From positions 124,001 through 188,000 of the forward strand of contig JAVJSU010000102.1 in assembly GCA_040219275.1 (NCBI GenBank): a stretch of 64,000 bases of DNA, given 5' to 3'. The position numbers and the translations under genes are program-made. Shown here one piece after another: positions 1-9,160 of this stretch. Numbering within the stretch: position 1 is the first letter of the stretch; each line of letters opens with the position of its first letter. The notes under the pieces are model-generated. The model worked only from the letters and a program-made list of their open reading frames with translations. It made no database searches and was not told the DNA's origin. The stretch is from JAVJSU01 sp040219275 (GTDB lineage Bacteria; Chloroflexota; Anaerolineae; Aggregatilineales; Phototrophicaceae).

Positions 1-23
1 AGTGAAGGTCGTGAATTCACCAT
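1..23 (-). CDS. Possible start of a further gene downstream of the ACP gene, cut by the window edge
   Basis: An ATG on the minus strand at 23-21 opens a frame that stays open to the edge (seven codons seen). It lies 6 bases past the ACP stop codon, so it could be the next gene of that operon, for example an AMP ligase that loads the carrier protein. Too little is visible to identify it. Confidence 0.25.
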
Positions 24-29
24 TATTTC

Positions 30-272
30 TTAGGACTCGGCTTGTGTTTTTTCGATGACTGTAACGAGATCATTGATTGTGTCAATCGCTTCTGCGGTGA
101 GTTCGGTGTCATCCACGCGCACACCAAATTCCTGCTCAATGAACAATTGCAATTCGACCAGAGAGAACGAATCAATTAACCCGCCTGAAATTAGGGCTTC
201 GTCATTCTGCAACGGATAACCGTCGTCTTTCATCAGTTCTGATGTGATAAACTTACGTATTGCATCGTGCAT
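30..272 (-). CDS. Acyl carrier protein (DltC-like or phosphopantetheine-binding)
   Basis: Small acidic carrier protein of about 80 residues. The motif GLIDSFSL contains the serine expected to carry 4'-phosphopantetheine, in the usual D-S context, followed by acidic helix residues as in ACP and D-alanyl carrier proteins. I prefer the ATG at 272 over the one at 287 because GGGGA lies about 9 bases before it, while the upstream ATG has no ribosome site. The gene is divergent from an MBOAT acyltransferase and an SGNH-like gene. DltB, DltC and DltD, which acylate envelope polymers, have this same composition, so a role as acyl donor carrier for the MBOAT protein is inferred. It could also serve a small biosynthetic cluster beyond the left edge. 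Confidence 0.85.
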   Translation of the reverse strand: MHDAIRKFITSELMKDDGYPLQNDEALISGGLIDSFSLVELQLFIEQEFGVRVDDTELTAEAIDTINDLVTVIEKTQAES

Positions 273-308
273 AAAAGATTTCCCCATTGAACATAATCAT
301 AACAAGCG

Positions 309-314
309 ATTATA
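309..314 (-). promoter_or_regulatory. Extended -10 promoter element for the ACP gene
   Basis: On the minus strand the sequence reads TGTTATAAT: a perfect -10 hexamer with a TG one base upstream (extended -10). It lies about 37 bases before the preferred ACP start. No convincing -35 is visible, which is common for extended -10 promoters. Confidence 0.5.
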
Positions 315-375
315 ACAAACATCACAATCGAGCGAATAGCCCATTGTCCCTGACTGATGAGACGATTATACGCAT

Positions 376-1794
376 ATGGATTTGATACACATTCTTGTTC
401 TGGCGCTGGCATCATTGCCGTTCATGTGGCTGATTCCGGCGACACTGCGCCCCACCGGGTTATTCGTGGGCAGTTTATTCGTTATAGCGTGGATACTCGG
501 TGACGGCGGGTTAACTCAGCTGGATGTGCTGTTATTGTTCAGCACGATTGGGCTAACCGTGCTCGTCTGGTGGCTGATTCAACCTGTATCAAATACGCCA
601 ACTGAACCGACCTACCGCACGTTTGCCTTAATTGGCGGGGTGGTTGCGCTGGTATGGGGTGGCTACGCGCTATCTAGTGATGCGGCGAGTTTCCAAATAT
701 TCTTAGTGCTGATTGTGTTGAGCGTTACAGGTGGTGCAAGCCTGTCACACTTTTTCCACGAACGCACGGATTCATCACTTTTTCATCAGATAGCATTATT
801 CGTCATTTATCTGATCGTGGTGATTCTCGTCGTGATTAAGCTCCCTGATCTAGCCCGTTTATCCGGCTATGCGCTGACGTGGGATGCCGACTCATTGGCG
901 ACTTCTAGCCCGTTTGTGTGGATCGGATTCTCTTATATCGCCTTTCGATTGATCGGATTACTGTTCGATTTTCGGGCGGGTCGCATTCCCAAAACAGGGC
1001 TATCACTTCAGGATACGATCACCTATGTGTTGTTTTTTCCAGCATTTACCGCCGGTCCGATTGATCGTGCTCAACGCTTTGTGCCGGAATTACAGGCGGC
1101 GAAACCCTTAGATTCGGCGCGTTTGGTAGAAGGCGGTACACGGATTGCAGTTGGTGTATTCAAGAAATTTGTTGTAGCCAATAGTCTGGCGCTGATTGCC
1201 ATGAATCCGCGGTTGATTGACCTGACGGAAAACACGACTGGCTTATGGATATTGCTTTACCTGTATGCCTTTCAAATCTTTTTTGACTTTAGCGGATATT
1301 CTGATGTGGCGATTGGCTTGGGACGTTTATACGGAATCACATTGCCGGAGAATTTTGACCGACCCTACACACAGGCAAATATTCAGCAATTCTGGCAACG
1401 CTGGCACATCACCCTAAGCACATGGTTTCGCGTGTATTATTTCACGCCGTTATCACGATTTTTCATCACGCGAAAAAATAAGCCTCCGCAGTACGTGATA
1501 ATTCTTATCTCGCAGGTCACGACGATGATTTTGATTGGTTTGTGGCACGGCATCACATGGAATTTCTTGTTGTGGGGTTTATGGCATGGGGCGGGGTTGT
1601 TCGCCCATAAGATGCTGGCAGATAATACAAAGGGGTGGACGAAACGGGTCAATGCAAATGTTTGGTCAAGTCGCGTGATGTACGTCGGTAGTGTGCTGGC
1701 AACATTTCATTTTGTCGCGCTGGGTTGGGTATTTTTTGCTTTGCCCACCGTGAGCGATAGCCTGACGATGTTCTCACGCTTATTTGGAGGGTAA
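376..1794 (+). CDS. MBOAT family membrane O-acyltransferase (DltB/AlgI-like)
   Basis: 472-residue integral membrane protein with about ten hydrophobic segments. The second half carries the MBOAT signature: an F-D-F-S-G-Y-S-D-V-A-I-G stretch, the N-F-D-R-P-Y and F-W-Q-R-W-H-I-T-L-S-T-W region, and two W-H-G motifs near residues 391 and 404 that include the expected catalytic histidine. Family members move an acyl group from a carrier protein or CoA across the membrane onto an envelope polymer (teichoic acid, alginate, cellulose or peptidoglycan). The divergent ACP gene and the following SGNH-like gene support a Dlt/Alg-type machine. The acceptor polymer cannot be read from the sequence. The start is the ATG at 376 with only a weak ribosome site. 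Confidence 0.9.
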   Translation: MDLIHILVLALASLPFMWLIPATLRPTGLFVGSLFVIAWILGDGGLTQLDVLLLFSTIGLTVLVWWLIQPVSNTPTEPTYRTFALIGGVVALVWGGYALSSDAASFQIFLVLIVLSVTGGASLSHFFHERTDSSLFHQIALFVIYLIVVILVVIKLPDLARLSGYALTWDADSLATSSPFVWIGFSYIAFRLIGLLFDFRAGRIPKTGLSLQDTITYVLFFPAFTAGPIDRAQRFVPELQAAKPLDSARLVEGGTRIAVGVFKKFVVANSLALIAMNPRLIDLTENTTGLWILLYLYAFQIFFDFSGYSDVAIGLGRLYGITLPENFDRPYTQANIQQFWQRWHITLSTWFRVYYFTPLSRFFITRKNKPPQYVIILISQVTTMILIGLWHGITWNFLLWGLWHGAGLFAHKMLADNTKGWTKRVNANVWSSRVMYVGSVLATFHFVALGWVFFALPTVSDSLTMFSRLFGG

Positions 1795-1801
1795 GGTAGG
1801 C

Positions 1802-2965
1802 ATGGCAAAGTGGGATTGGCTGATACAACCGAAAACAGTATATACGCGTGCGTTTGTGGTTAGGGTAATCCTAAAAGCGACGTTACTCTTCGTACTGGTG
1901 AACCTCGTTTATGTGGTCGCGCAACCGTTAGCGACCATTAATCAGATGTCTGTATACAACGGACTCGTCTCCGGACGTGAGCGATTCCCCTATGCAGATA
2001 ATCCAACCGAAGTTTATAACCTGTCTATAGGTAGTCTCGAAGGCATGTTTGCGGCGCATGAAATTAGCGGAGGTGAACACAACGGCGATGAATTCCGAGT
2101 GCTGTTGTTGGGGGATTCCGGCGTGTGGGGCTGGTTGCTTAATAATAATGAAACATTTTCTGCCTGTATGAACGCAAGTGGAGCGCAAACCGCTGATGGG
2201 CGTAACATGCGGGTTTATAACCTGGGCTATCCAATCACGAATGTGCTGAAAGACACGCTGATTCTTGATTTTGCTCTGCAATATCAGCCGGATGCGGTTG
2301 TGTGGTTTACGACCTTGGAAGGCATGTACGATGACGACCAACTGTCGCATCCCGTGATTCAGAGCAACCGTGACCGCGTGCTGGAGATTATCGCGCAGAA
2401 TAACCTATCTTTGGATACCTCACGATTGCCGGATGCCCCGACCGTTTTTGATAACACGATTATCGGTCAACGGCGTGAATTGGCGGATTGGTTACGATTG
2501 CAATTTTACGGGGTTGCATGGGGAATCACCGATTTTGACCACACAAATCCGCGTTTTTTTCGCTCTCCGGTGGAAAATTTCCCGCCGAGTGAGGGCATTC
2601 CCAATCGCGGAGAAATTGGCGTGGGCGAATTAACGACCGATTTGCTAGCATTTGATGTGCTCGAAGCGGGCGTAAATTTAGCGCAATCCGAAAATTTGCC
2701 GGTGTTACTGGTCAACGAACCGATTTTTAGGGGTTCTGGTGCGAATAGTGACCTGCGTTATAACGATCTGTATCCACGCTGGGCATATGATTCTTATCGT
2801 GAAATGCTTGGTGAGCTTGCGACGGAAAACGACTGGAATTATGTCGATTTATGGGATTTTGTACCCGCAGATCGTTTTACAGACTTTCCCTTGCATTACG
2901 ATGCTGAACAAACCTGTCGTGTGGCGGAAACGCTGATTCCACTGGTGATTGAGTTGGCGAATTAG
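1802..2965 (+). CDS. SGNH/GDSL-like protein, partner of the MBOAT acyltransferase (DltD/AlgJ-like role)
   Basis: 387 residues with one N-terminal membrane anchor (about residues 20-45) and a domain outside the membrane. The block GDSGVWGW places a candidate nucleophile at Ser106, and D361 with H365 near the C-terminus could complete an SGNH triad, although D-x-x-x-H is one residue longer than the common D-x-x-H. In alginate and teichoic acid acylation, an SGNH protein encoded beside the MBOAT gene completes the transfer. I choose the ATG at 1802 because GGAGGGTAAGG lies just upstream; an in-frame TTG at 1784 overlaps the preceding gene and is less likely. The stop overlaps the convergent neighbour by four bases. 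Confidence 0.75.
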   Translation: MAKWDWLIQPKTVYTRAFVVRVILKATLLFVLVNLVYVVAQPLATINQMSVYNGLVSGRERFPYADNPTEVYNLSIGSLEGMFAAHEISGGEHNGDEFRVLLLGDSGVWGWLLNNNETFSACMNASGAQTADGRNMRVYNLGYPITNVLKDTLILDFALQYQPDAVVWFTTLEGMYDDDQLSHPVIQSNRDRVLEIIAQNNLSLDTSRLPDAPTVFDNTIIGQRRELADWLRLQFYGVAWGITDFDHTNPRFFRSPVENFPPSEGIPNRGEIGVGELTTDLLAFDVLEAGVNLAQSENLPVLLVNEPIFRGSGANSDLRYNDLYPRWAYDSYREMLGELATENDWNYVDLWDFVPADRFTDFPLHYDAEQTCRVAETLIPLVIELAN

Positions 2966-5061
2966 TCCGTCTGGATTTGCACTGTGCCATCTTCGGCAAT
3001 AGTGAGGGTTGCCACTTGCAGGTAATCTGCATTTTCATTCCTCAAGCGCCCACCTTCCGGCGTATATAGCCCGATGTTGACGTTGTAATCCCCCGCTGGT
3101 AAGGCGCTAATATCCACAATGCGCGTTTCCGTGACGAATTCTTCTGGTAGCCAGTAGCTTGTCGGGTAACGTCCATCGAGTGGCAAACCATCATCCTGCG
3201 CGAGTGGTTGTAAATCATCAGGCGCGGTAATGTGAATGAAAACTCGATAATCAGCATCTAAAAGCGCAGAAGTCTGCCAGATGAGATCAAGCTGTAATTG
3301 ACCATCTACTGTGCTGATTTCCGGCAGATAAACCGACACTGATCCAAGTGTGCCAATCAAGTTTTGTGCGGTTTCTGGCTGAGGCAGTGGCACGATCACA
3401 CCGCCAAATGTATGACGATCAAGGATTCCCGCACGATAATCTAACGTGACCTGCACCTGCAATAAGCCTACTGGTACATCTTTCGGTAAGCGCAGGGCAT
3501 GAAAAGTCGAAAGTGTTTCAGCTTGCCAATTTTCACGCGGGAATTGTGTAAAAATTGAGGTTATCGGCGTACCGTTGATGTCATTCAAGTTGATATTGAT
3601 GCCGATGGCTTCGTCAGGAAAGCGATTGAGTGACCAATCAAGCCGTAAGCGGATCGTGTTTTCCGCACTTACGCGTGTTCGGTCAAGCGCGTAGCCTGTT
3701 AAGTGAACATCTGGACTGAAGGCGAGATCAATTGAAGTCGGGTTATCGGGAAAAATTCCGACATTTGCTTCACGTATCCATAAGCCTGCTGTTTCAGCTT
3801 GTACTACATATTCTAGCGCGGCAAGATTCTGATTGTCTAACGCAACAGGTAATGCTTCTTCTGGGTGGTATATAAAATCCGGTGCGGTGGCGACGATGAG
3901 CGATTGATGATCGGCACGATCTACATAAGCGCGTATTTCCGGCTGATAGTTGCCGTCAAAGCGATAGGTTTCGCCCACAAAATTTTCCATGTAAAACGTT
4001 AGGGCAGAACTACGATTGTGTAGCAGAGATGCTTCGGGTGGGATCGTGAACGTATTGGCTAGAGTCTCGTCGTGTTGAATGTTTTCAGGTGTTTGGGGTG
4101 GGGCGGTAAGCAGGAGTAGGCTAAAGGCGACAACGACAACTGCGTTGATTGGTAGGTTGATGCTGTCGGCTAATCGTTTAATCTGAATCGCAATGCCGAT
4201 ACCGACAGTCGCCGTGAGGGTTATGCTAGCAATAGGGTTGAACACACCTGTAAATAAGACGGACAAAATCAACGACACGCTCGCCCAAACCGGCAGAATG
4301 AATAAGCGACGATCCATATTGGCTTGCGTCATGCGCCATACCGCAAATCCAAATAATCCAATCCACAGCCAATCCTGCCAGCTTGCATCTGGTATATCGG
4401 GACGGAGCAAGAGTCCGTTCATGCCATCAAATCCGTAGTTGACAACTGCAAGCATTAACCATGCGACAATGGGCAACAGGGCAATGAGCCAATAGAGGGC
4501 GCTTTTACCGGAGCGAAACGCATAAATACCGAGTAAAAATGTGGCGATCACTGCGGACGGATGAAATAGTGAAGCGATTCCGACGATTACACCCGCAATC
4601 ACAGGACGGTTACGGTCAAGTTGGGTGAGCGCAAAAATCACTCCAGCAAATGCGATGCTTTCTGCTGATTGCATCCCGACCCATGTTGGATAGCCGAGAA
4701 TCAAGATCGCTACAATTAAGGCTACTTGATGAAGCGTGAAGTCTTTGCTCAGGAAGGTAACCAGTGCAATAGACGATAGAACGAGTCCGCTTATGAACAG
4801 GACAAGCGCAAAGGTTTGTGCCTCGCGTGGCGCAACGCTAAGAGGCAATATAGCCAGGGGAGAGAGCGTAAGTAATGCTTCTTGACCGGCAGTATAGACG
4901 AAACCCTCAATTTGGCTCACGTTTAAAGCAACGCGATAGGCGAAAAAGTCGGTCTCCCGTCCATAATCGCTAAGGCGCTGGGTGGCGACGAAACCCGCAA
5001 TTATGAGCGCAACAAAAACAGGGGCTAGCGATATCCAACGTGCCGACGGGTTGCTCATCAT
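2962..5061 (-). CDS. Large membrane protein, GT-C-like N-terminal half with an exported beta-rich C-terminal half
   Basis: 699 residues. Residues 1 to about 330 hold ten or so hydrophobic segments with a first loop D-Y-G-R-E-T-D-F-F-A-Y-R, the kind of acidic loop that follows the first helix in GT-C glycosyltransferases of the GT39/GT87 type. Residues about 440-699 are soluble and beta-rich, with two similar stretches (around 'SIDLAFSPDVHLTGYALD' and 'NLIGTLGSVSVYLPEI'), resembling modules attached to Chloroflexota membrane glycosyltransferases. The likely role is sugar transfer from a lipid-linked donor on the outer face of the membrane. No activity can be assigned from motifs alone. Confidence 0.6.
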   Translation of the reverse strand: MMSNPSARWISLAPVFVALIIAGFVATQRLSDYGRETDFFAYRVALNVSQIEGFVYTAGQEALLTLSPLAILPLSVAPREAQTFALVLFISGLVLSSIALVTFLSKDFTLHQVALIVAILILGYPTWVGMQSAESIAFAGVIFALTQLDRNRPVIAGVIVGIASLFHPSAVIATFLLGIYAFRSGKSALYWLIALLPIVAWLMLAVVNYGFDGMNGLLLRPDIPDASWQDWLWIGLFGFAVWRMTQANMDRRLFILPVWASVSLILSVLFTGVFNPIASITLTATVGIGIAIQIKRLADSINLPINAVVVVAFSLLLLTAPPQTPENIQHDETLANTFTIPPEASLLHNRSSALTFYMENFVGETYRFDGNYQPEIRAYVDRADHQSLIVATAPDFIYHPEEALPVALDNQNLAALEYVVQAETAGLWIREANVGIFPDNPTSIDLAFSPDVHLTGYALDRTRVSAENTIRLRLDWSLNRFPDEAIGININLNDINGTPITSIFTQFPRENWQAETLSTFHALRLPKDVPVGLLQVQVTLDYRAGILDRHTFGGVIVPLPQPETAQNLIGTLGSVSVYLPEISTVDGQLQLDLIWQTSALLDADYRVFIHITAPDDLQPLAQDDGLPLDGRYPTSYWLPEEFVTETRIVDISALPAGDYNVNIGLYTPEGGRLRNENADYLQVATLTIAEDGTVQIQTD

Positions 5062-5145
5062 TTTGAGTGGTTTAATCCTGCTGGTCGTGCGGACAAAGCG
5101 CGTAGGATATACGCGACCAACAGGATTTACAAGGCAAAGCTCTGT

Positions 5146-5829
5146 TTAGTTCAGTGAGAAGGGACCGAGTACGAAGGGTCCGATCTGCTGGACAAATTCT
5201 GAATTCTCAGGCGGGGTTAGCAGAGATTCAATAATCACGACCTCGCGCCGATAGATTTGGGTGAGTTCGTCTATCATATAGGTCGCCATCTCAATTTCCA
5301 ACAATTTCTGTTTTTGCTCCATGGTGATTTGTTGCAACAACACAGAGGCGAGATAGGCAAGAGTCATTGGATCATGCGGGAGTTGGTTATCGTCATACTT
5401 CAGTTGCCCGGCTTCTTCCAATACACGCAGATAGCGATCCAGAAGGTATTTTAGACGTTTGCTATGCTGGCGTAGCAGATAGGGGTCTTCCTCAGCATGG
5501 GGATAATTTTCCACCATACCTGTTAAATAGGGCTTTTCGTAGTTTAACGAGAGCACCTTAAAGCGTTCGCGTCCGACGGCGGTAATTTGCATCCGACCCT
5601 GACTGAGTGGTTGTACCTGTGTAATCTGGGCAGTACAGCCAATGTGATAGGGTTGCACTAATGGATCGCCAGCTTCTTGACCGTCGGCAATTAAGATCAC
5701 GCCAAAGGGTTCTCGATTTTGGATACATTCGTTAATCATGGTTTTGTAGCGTTCTTCAAAGATATGCAGATTGATGGGCATACCGGGAAAAAGGACACTT
5801 GATAGTGGAAACAACGGAAGTTCGTACAT
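5146..5829 (-). CDS. LON peptidase substrate-binding domain protein
   Basis: 227 residues that align by eye with the N-terminal domain of Lon over the full length. The start reads LPLFPLSSVLFPG, then L-H-I-F-E-E-R-Y, F-G-V-I-L, I-G-C-T-A-Q-I-T and a helical C-terminal bundle. There is no AAA+ or protease domain, so this is the stand-alone family (PF02190-type), which is common in bacteria. It may act as a substrate adaptor or have its own role, which is not established. Transcribed away from the GT-C-like gene's start region with 84 bases between. Confidence 0.85.
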   Translation of the reverse strand: MYELPLFPLSSVLFPGMPINLHIFEERYKTMINECIQNREPFGVILIADGQEAGDPLVQPYHIGCTAQITQVQPLSQGRMQITAVGRERFKVLSLNYEKPYLTGMVENYPHAEEDPYLLRQHSKRLKYLLDRYLRVLEEAGQLKYDDNQLPHDPMTLAYLASVLLQQITMEQKQKLLEIEMATYMIDELTQIYRREVVIIESLLTPPENSEFVQQIGPFVLGPFSLN

Positions 5830-5918
5830 TACACCGCGAAATTATCTTGTTTGAATAAGGGTATTATACCTAGGAAATGGCTTTATTCGCCAACACCGTA
5901 AGTATCCTCTAATGTGCG

Positions 5919-6305
5919 TTATTCGTTCAGAAAGTGTTGAATTTCGATCAAGTAGCCGTTCGGGTCTCTTAGAAAGCAATGGTAGATATTGTAGGTAGGA
6001 TTTGTTTCTGGCGGTTTTTCGAATTGTACGCCTTTGCCCATCAGGTAGTCGTACCATGCGTCGACTTCTTCCGTGACGATGGTGAAAATAATATTCGTCT
6101 GCTCGCCCGCTTGAACTTTCCCTTTTGACGAATCACCTGTCTGGCAGATGCCGATATAGGCGTTGCTGGTAGTGTGATAGATACGGCAAGTTCCTTGATC
6201 TAGCCACAGCGACAAGCCGAGCACATCTTCGTAAAATGTGGCGCTTCTATCTAGATCTGTGGTGTATAAAAATGTAATTTGTTGATTAATGGTTGGTGGG
6301 ATCAT
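5919..6305 (-). CDS. VOC superfamily protein (glyoxalase/bleomycin-resistance fold)
   Basis: 128 residues forming two beta-alpha-beta-beta-beta repeats. The first begins 'QQITFLYTTDLDRSATFYEDVLGL', the typical VOC opening, and the last strand ends 'RDPNGYLIEIQHF', with the glutamate that usually binds the metal. The family covers lyases, dioxygenases and antibiotic-binding proteins, and substrate cannot be inferred. Single gene, with 89 bases to the next coding sequence on the left. Confidence 0.85.
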   Translation of the reverse strand: MIPPTINQQITFLYTTDLDRSATFYEDVLGLSLWLDQGTCRIYHTTSNAYIGICQTGDSSKGKVQAGEQTNIIFTIVTEEVDAWYDYLMGKGVQFEKPPETNPTYNIYHCFLRDPNGYLIEIQHFLNE

Positions 6306-6461
6306 GCTGTCTCCTGACTGTTTATTCGTGATTATGTCGTTGGCTGATGAGGATAACTTAAATAGGTGTTAAACATCACCCGAATTTCCAATCAGAATGT
6401 GCGAATTGCTGGTAAGCTAAAGCTATTCTGGAATATACCGTAACCTACAAGGATGATATAA

Positions 6462-7868
6462 ATGCAGATCGTCATGTTTTCTGTAAACCCGTTATTTCCT
6501 GATACAGTGATGGGTGGTGCGCCCAAGCACTTGCAAAATATCGCCATTCATATGGGTCAACGCGGGCATCAGGTCACGGTTTTATGTACGCGTGCCTCAG
6601 CAAATATGGGAAATTTTAAATGGCATGACAATGTGACCGTTAAGCCGATTTTACGCTTTCATCAGCCGTTCCCGCAACCTTACGCTATTCCGGCTTACGA
6701 CATGGCAACCGCGATACAGGATGTCAGCAATCACTTACAGACTGCTGATCGATTCTATATGCACGATGGGGAATTTCTGTATCCGTATGTCTACAAAGAT
6801 GTGCCGACGGTCATTTCGTTGCGCGATAATGTCTATCCTGAAACGTTGCTGGGTGGATTTCATTTTCAGGCGCATAAGTTGGTGCTCATCTCCGAGTATT
6901 CGCGCCAATACTTTCAACAAACCGTCGGGCGGTTTTTCCCGGAACTCAGTGAACGTATCGAAGTCATCCATAACGGGCTAGATTGGCAAAAGTTCAAGCC
7001 TACAAAGCCGGACAAAATCCTCGATTACGTGCCGATTAAGCTGGAAGATCAACCTATTCTCTTGCATCCCCATCGCCCCGAAGAGTCTAAAGGCATCATG
7101 CAGACGATTGATTTGGTCAATCTGCTGGTGAATGAACGTGGCTTTAGCAATTTGATCGCACTCGCTCCGCGCTGGCATGATGTGCAAGCATCGTCAGATT
7201 TGCGTGAATTTTATGGGCAGATCGAACAGAAAATCGCGGACTATAACCTGCAAGACAACTTTATTTTTCACGGGTGGATTCCACAGGAGTTGATGCCGGA
7301 ATATTTTAGTCTGGGAACGGTCACGGTGTCGCTCGGTTATTTTCCTGAGTCGTTTGGCAACGCAGTTTATGAGTCCATGGGATGCGGTACGCCGACCATT
7401 GCGGCACGCATTTCCACTCATCGAGAGTTATTGCCGGACACTCTCATCGACAAAGTGGATTACGGCGATATAGGGTCTGCGGCGGAAATCGCATCAGAGA
7501 TTATTCGATCAGGACGGCGTACCTCCCCGCAGACGTTGGATTATCTGCACCAAAATTATGGGATTGAACGCCAATTAAACGCCTACGCGGAAGTCATCGA
7601 GAACGCGCAAATTGCCACACCGATGGTCTATCGTCATCCGGCGCTTACAGCAGACACGCGCTATCAACTTGGGGGGTGGTGTTATGTGTCGCAATCACGC
7701 GGGATTTACCACGATTTCAACGCGGATTATCTGAACGAACCCGCTTTGATACGTGCGGTTCAACAATTCCCCGATGGATTCACGCAGGCTCAGGCGCAAA
7801 AGATGGGAATTTCAGAGTCGCGCTTTGAGTTTTTGTATCGAGCGGGTTATCTTGTGCCAATTATTTAG
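6462..7868 (+). CDS. Glycosyltransferase family 4 (GT-B fold)
   Basis: 468 residues. The N-terminal Rossmann half begins 'MQIVMFSVNPLFPDTVMGGAPKHLQNIA', with the glycine-rich loop of GT4 enzymes. The donor half contains 'FIFHGWIPQELMPEYF' and the E-x7-E-like segment 'PESFGNAVYESMGCGTPTIA', where the two glutamates bind the nucleotide sugar. Retaining GT4 enzymes act at the cytoplasmic membrane or in the cytosol; acceptor and sugar are unknown. The last 70 residues are an extra helical tail, possibly a winged-helix-like module. A ribosome site AAGGATG precedes the ATG. The ferredoxin gene follows after 17 bases. Confidence 0.85.
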   Translation: MQIVMFSVNPLFPDTVMGGAPKHLQNIAIHMGQRGHQVTVLCTRASANMGNFKWHDNVTVKPILRFHQPFPQPYAIPAYDMATAIQDVSNHLQTADRFYMHDGEFLYPYVYKDVPTVISLRDNVYPETLLGGFHFQAHKLVLISEYSRQYFQQTVGRFFPELSERIEVIHNGLDWQKFKPTKPDKILDYVPIKLEDQPILLHPHRPEESKGIMQTIDLVNLLVNERGFSNLIALAPRWHDVQASSDLREFYGQIEQKIADYNLQDNFIFHGWIPQELMPEYFSLGTVTVSLGYFPESFGNAVYESMGCGTPTIAARISTHRELLPDTLIDKVDYGDIGSAAEIASEIIRSGRRTSPQTLDYLHQNYGIERQLNAYAEVIENAQIATPMVYRHPALTADTRYQLGGWCYVSQSRGIYHDFNADYLNEPALIRAVQQFPDGFTQAQAQKMGISESRFEFLYRAGYLVPII

Positions 7869-7885
7869 CCGACTGGATTATTGTT

Positions 7886-8227
7886 ATGCAAGAATGTGTT
7901 TTACAGGTATTGATTGACGATGAGAAGCGTGAATTTACGGTTTCGTCTGGCTCGAATTTGCGGAAAACCTTGCTAGAACGGGGGATTTCACCCTATGCTA
8001 CGATTCTCGATAAGCTCAATTGTGGCGGACGTGGATTATGCGCGACCTGTGGCGTGATTATTGAAGAAGGCGAACACGCGCCAACGCACTGGCATGATCG
8101 CATTGGCTCGCGTTTCGGCTATCCACGCCTTTCTTGTCAGATAACCATCGAAACAGATATGACCGTCCGCATCATGACGGATAAGTGGATTTGGGGACGG
8201 AGAGACGCGGGCAGGAAATGGTCTTAA
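7886..8227 (+). CDS. 2Fe-2S ferredoxin
   Basis: 113 residues with the plant-type [2Fe-2S] pattern: C46, C52 and C55 (C-x5-C-x2-C within 'NCGGRGLCATCGV') and C84 about 29 residues later. It carries one iron-sulfur cluster and acts as a soluble one-electron carrier. The basic tail after the last cysteine is short. It follows the glycosyltransferase closely, probably in one transcript, but no redox partner is encoded next to it. It converges on the patatin gene with only 18 bases between. Confidence 0.9.
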   Translation: MQECVLQVLIDDEKREFTVSSGSNLRKTLLERGISPYATILDKLNCGGRGLCATCGVIIEEGEHAPTHWHDRIGSRFGYPRLSCQITIETDMTVRIMTDKWIWGRRDAGRKWS

Positions 8228-8245
8228 ACTTCTGTTGCACTGAAA

Positions 8246-9142
8246 TCAAGTTGAGCTTTGTGCGCCGTTGAGTTGATCGTGTGGCTGGTTGGAAATCAAT
8301 GCTCTGATGTCGTCCAATCGGTCAGTCGTAGCATGAATGCCTGCTTCAAGTGGTCCGTCGATGTCGGTAAAATCCAGCGATCCATAATTTTCAACACCGG
8401 GGCGGAGCAATACATCCGGCGGATGGGCTTGAAGACGTTCTTCATGGACATGCCACGCCATCACACGGAAGGATCGCCACATGGACGAAAGCATACTCGG
8501 TGTATTGTTCCATGTGGGATTTCTTAAGACCGGAACGGGTAGATCAAAGCCCATGATCGCACTGATAGGATCAACCCAGGGATCGTCTTTTTCCAGTGGG
8601 GGGTAGACATCCACAGCGACGATGTTTTTTCCACCAAACTCATAGGCGATGTGTGTGGCTAGACTATCTACAACCCCGCCATCTGCCAATTCCATTCCAT
8701 TGATTTTCACCGGAGGGAACACTGCCGGAACTGCACTACTCGCCAGCACGGCAGGGATAATTTCACCTTCTGTAATGGCGACTTCTTTCCCATGTAGCAT
8801 ATCGACAGCCATGACAATAGTTGGAATTTGAAGATCGGCAAAGGTTTTGTGTTTTAGTGCGGGGAAAAGTTGTTTCTGGACAGATCGCTGGCGGGCGTGG
8901 GCGCTAAAAAGGTTCATGCTGAATAGATTTGTGCCTTTGAGGTCGCCGATGCGTTCGGTGAGCGTGTGCATATCCACGCCAGACGCATATAGCGTGCCGA
9001 CGATTGCGCCCATACTGGTGCCAACGATCAGGTCAATCGGAATATCAGCATTTTTGAGTACTTCCAATACCCCGATATGGGCAATGCCCCGGCTACCACC
9101 GCCCCCTAAAACCAGTGTAATTCCCACCGTTTTCTCTTCCAT
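8246..9142 (-). CDS. Patatin-like phospholipase
   Basis: 298 residues with the three patatin hallmarks: the oxyanion loop GGGGSRG (residues 13-19), the nucleophile elbow GTSMG (Ser43) and the catalytic aspartate in A-D-G-G (Asp154). It is expected to hydrolyse ester bonds of membrane lipids, releasing fatty acids, as a cytosolic or peripheral membrane enzyme of the RssA/YlbK type. It lies 18 bases downstream of a gene for a hydrolase fused to an acyl-CoA synthetase, on the same strand. The pair could therefore release fatty acids and recapture them as CoA esters. That link is inference from position. Confidence 0.9.
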   Translation of the reverse strand: MEEKTVGITLVLGGGGSRGIAHIGVLEVLKNADIPIDLIVGTSMGAIVGTLYASGVDMHTLTERIGDLKGTNLFSMNLFSAHARQRSVQKQLFPALKHKTFADLQIPTIVMAVDMLHGKEVAITEGEIIPAVLASSAVPAVFPPVKINGMELADGGVVDSLATHIAYEFGGKNIVAVDVYPPLEKDDPWVDPISAIMGFDLPVPVLRNPTWNNTPSMLSSMWRSFRVMAWHVHEERLQAHPPDVLLRPGVENYGSLDFTDIDGPLEAGIHATTDRLDDIRALISNQPHDQLNGAQSST

Positions 9143-9160
9143 TCAATTATTCCTATAAGC

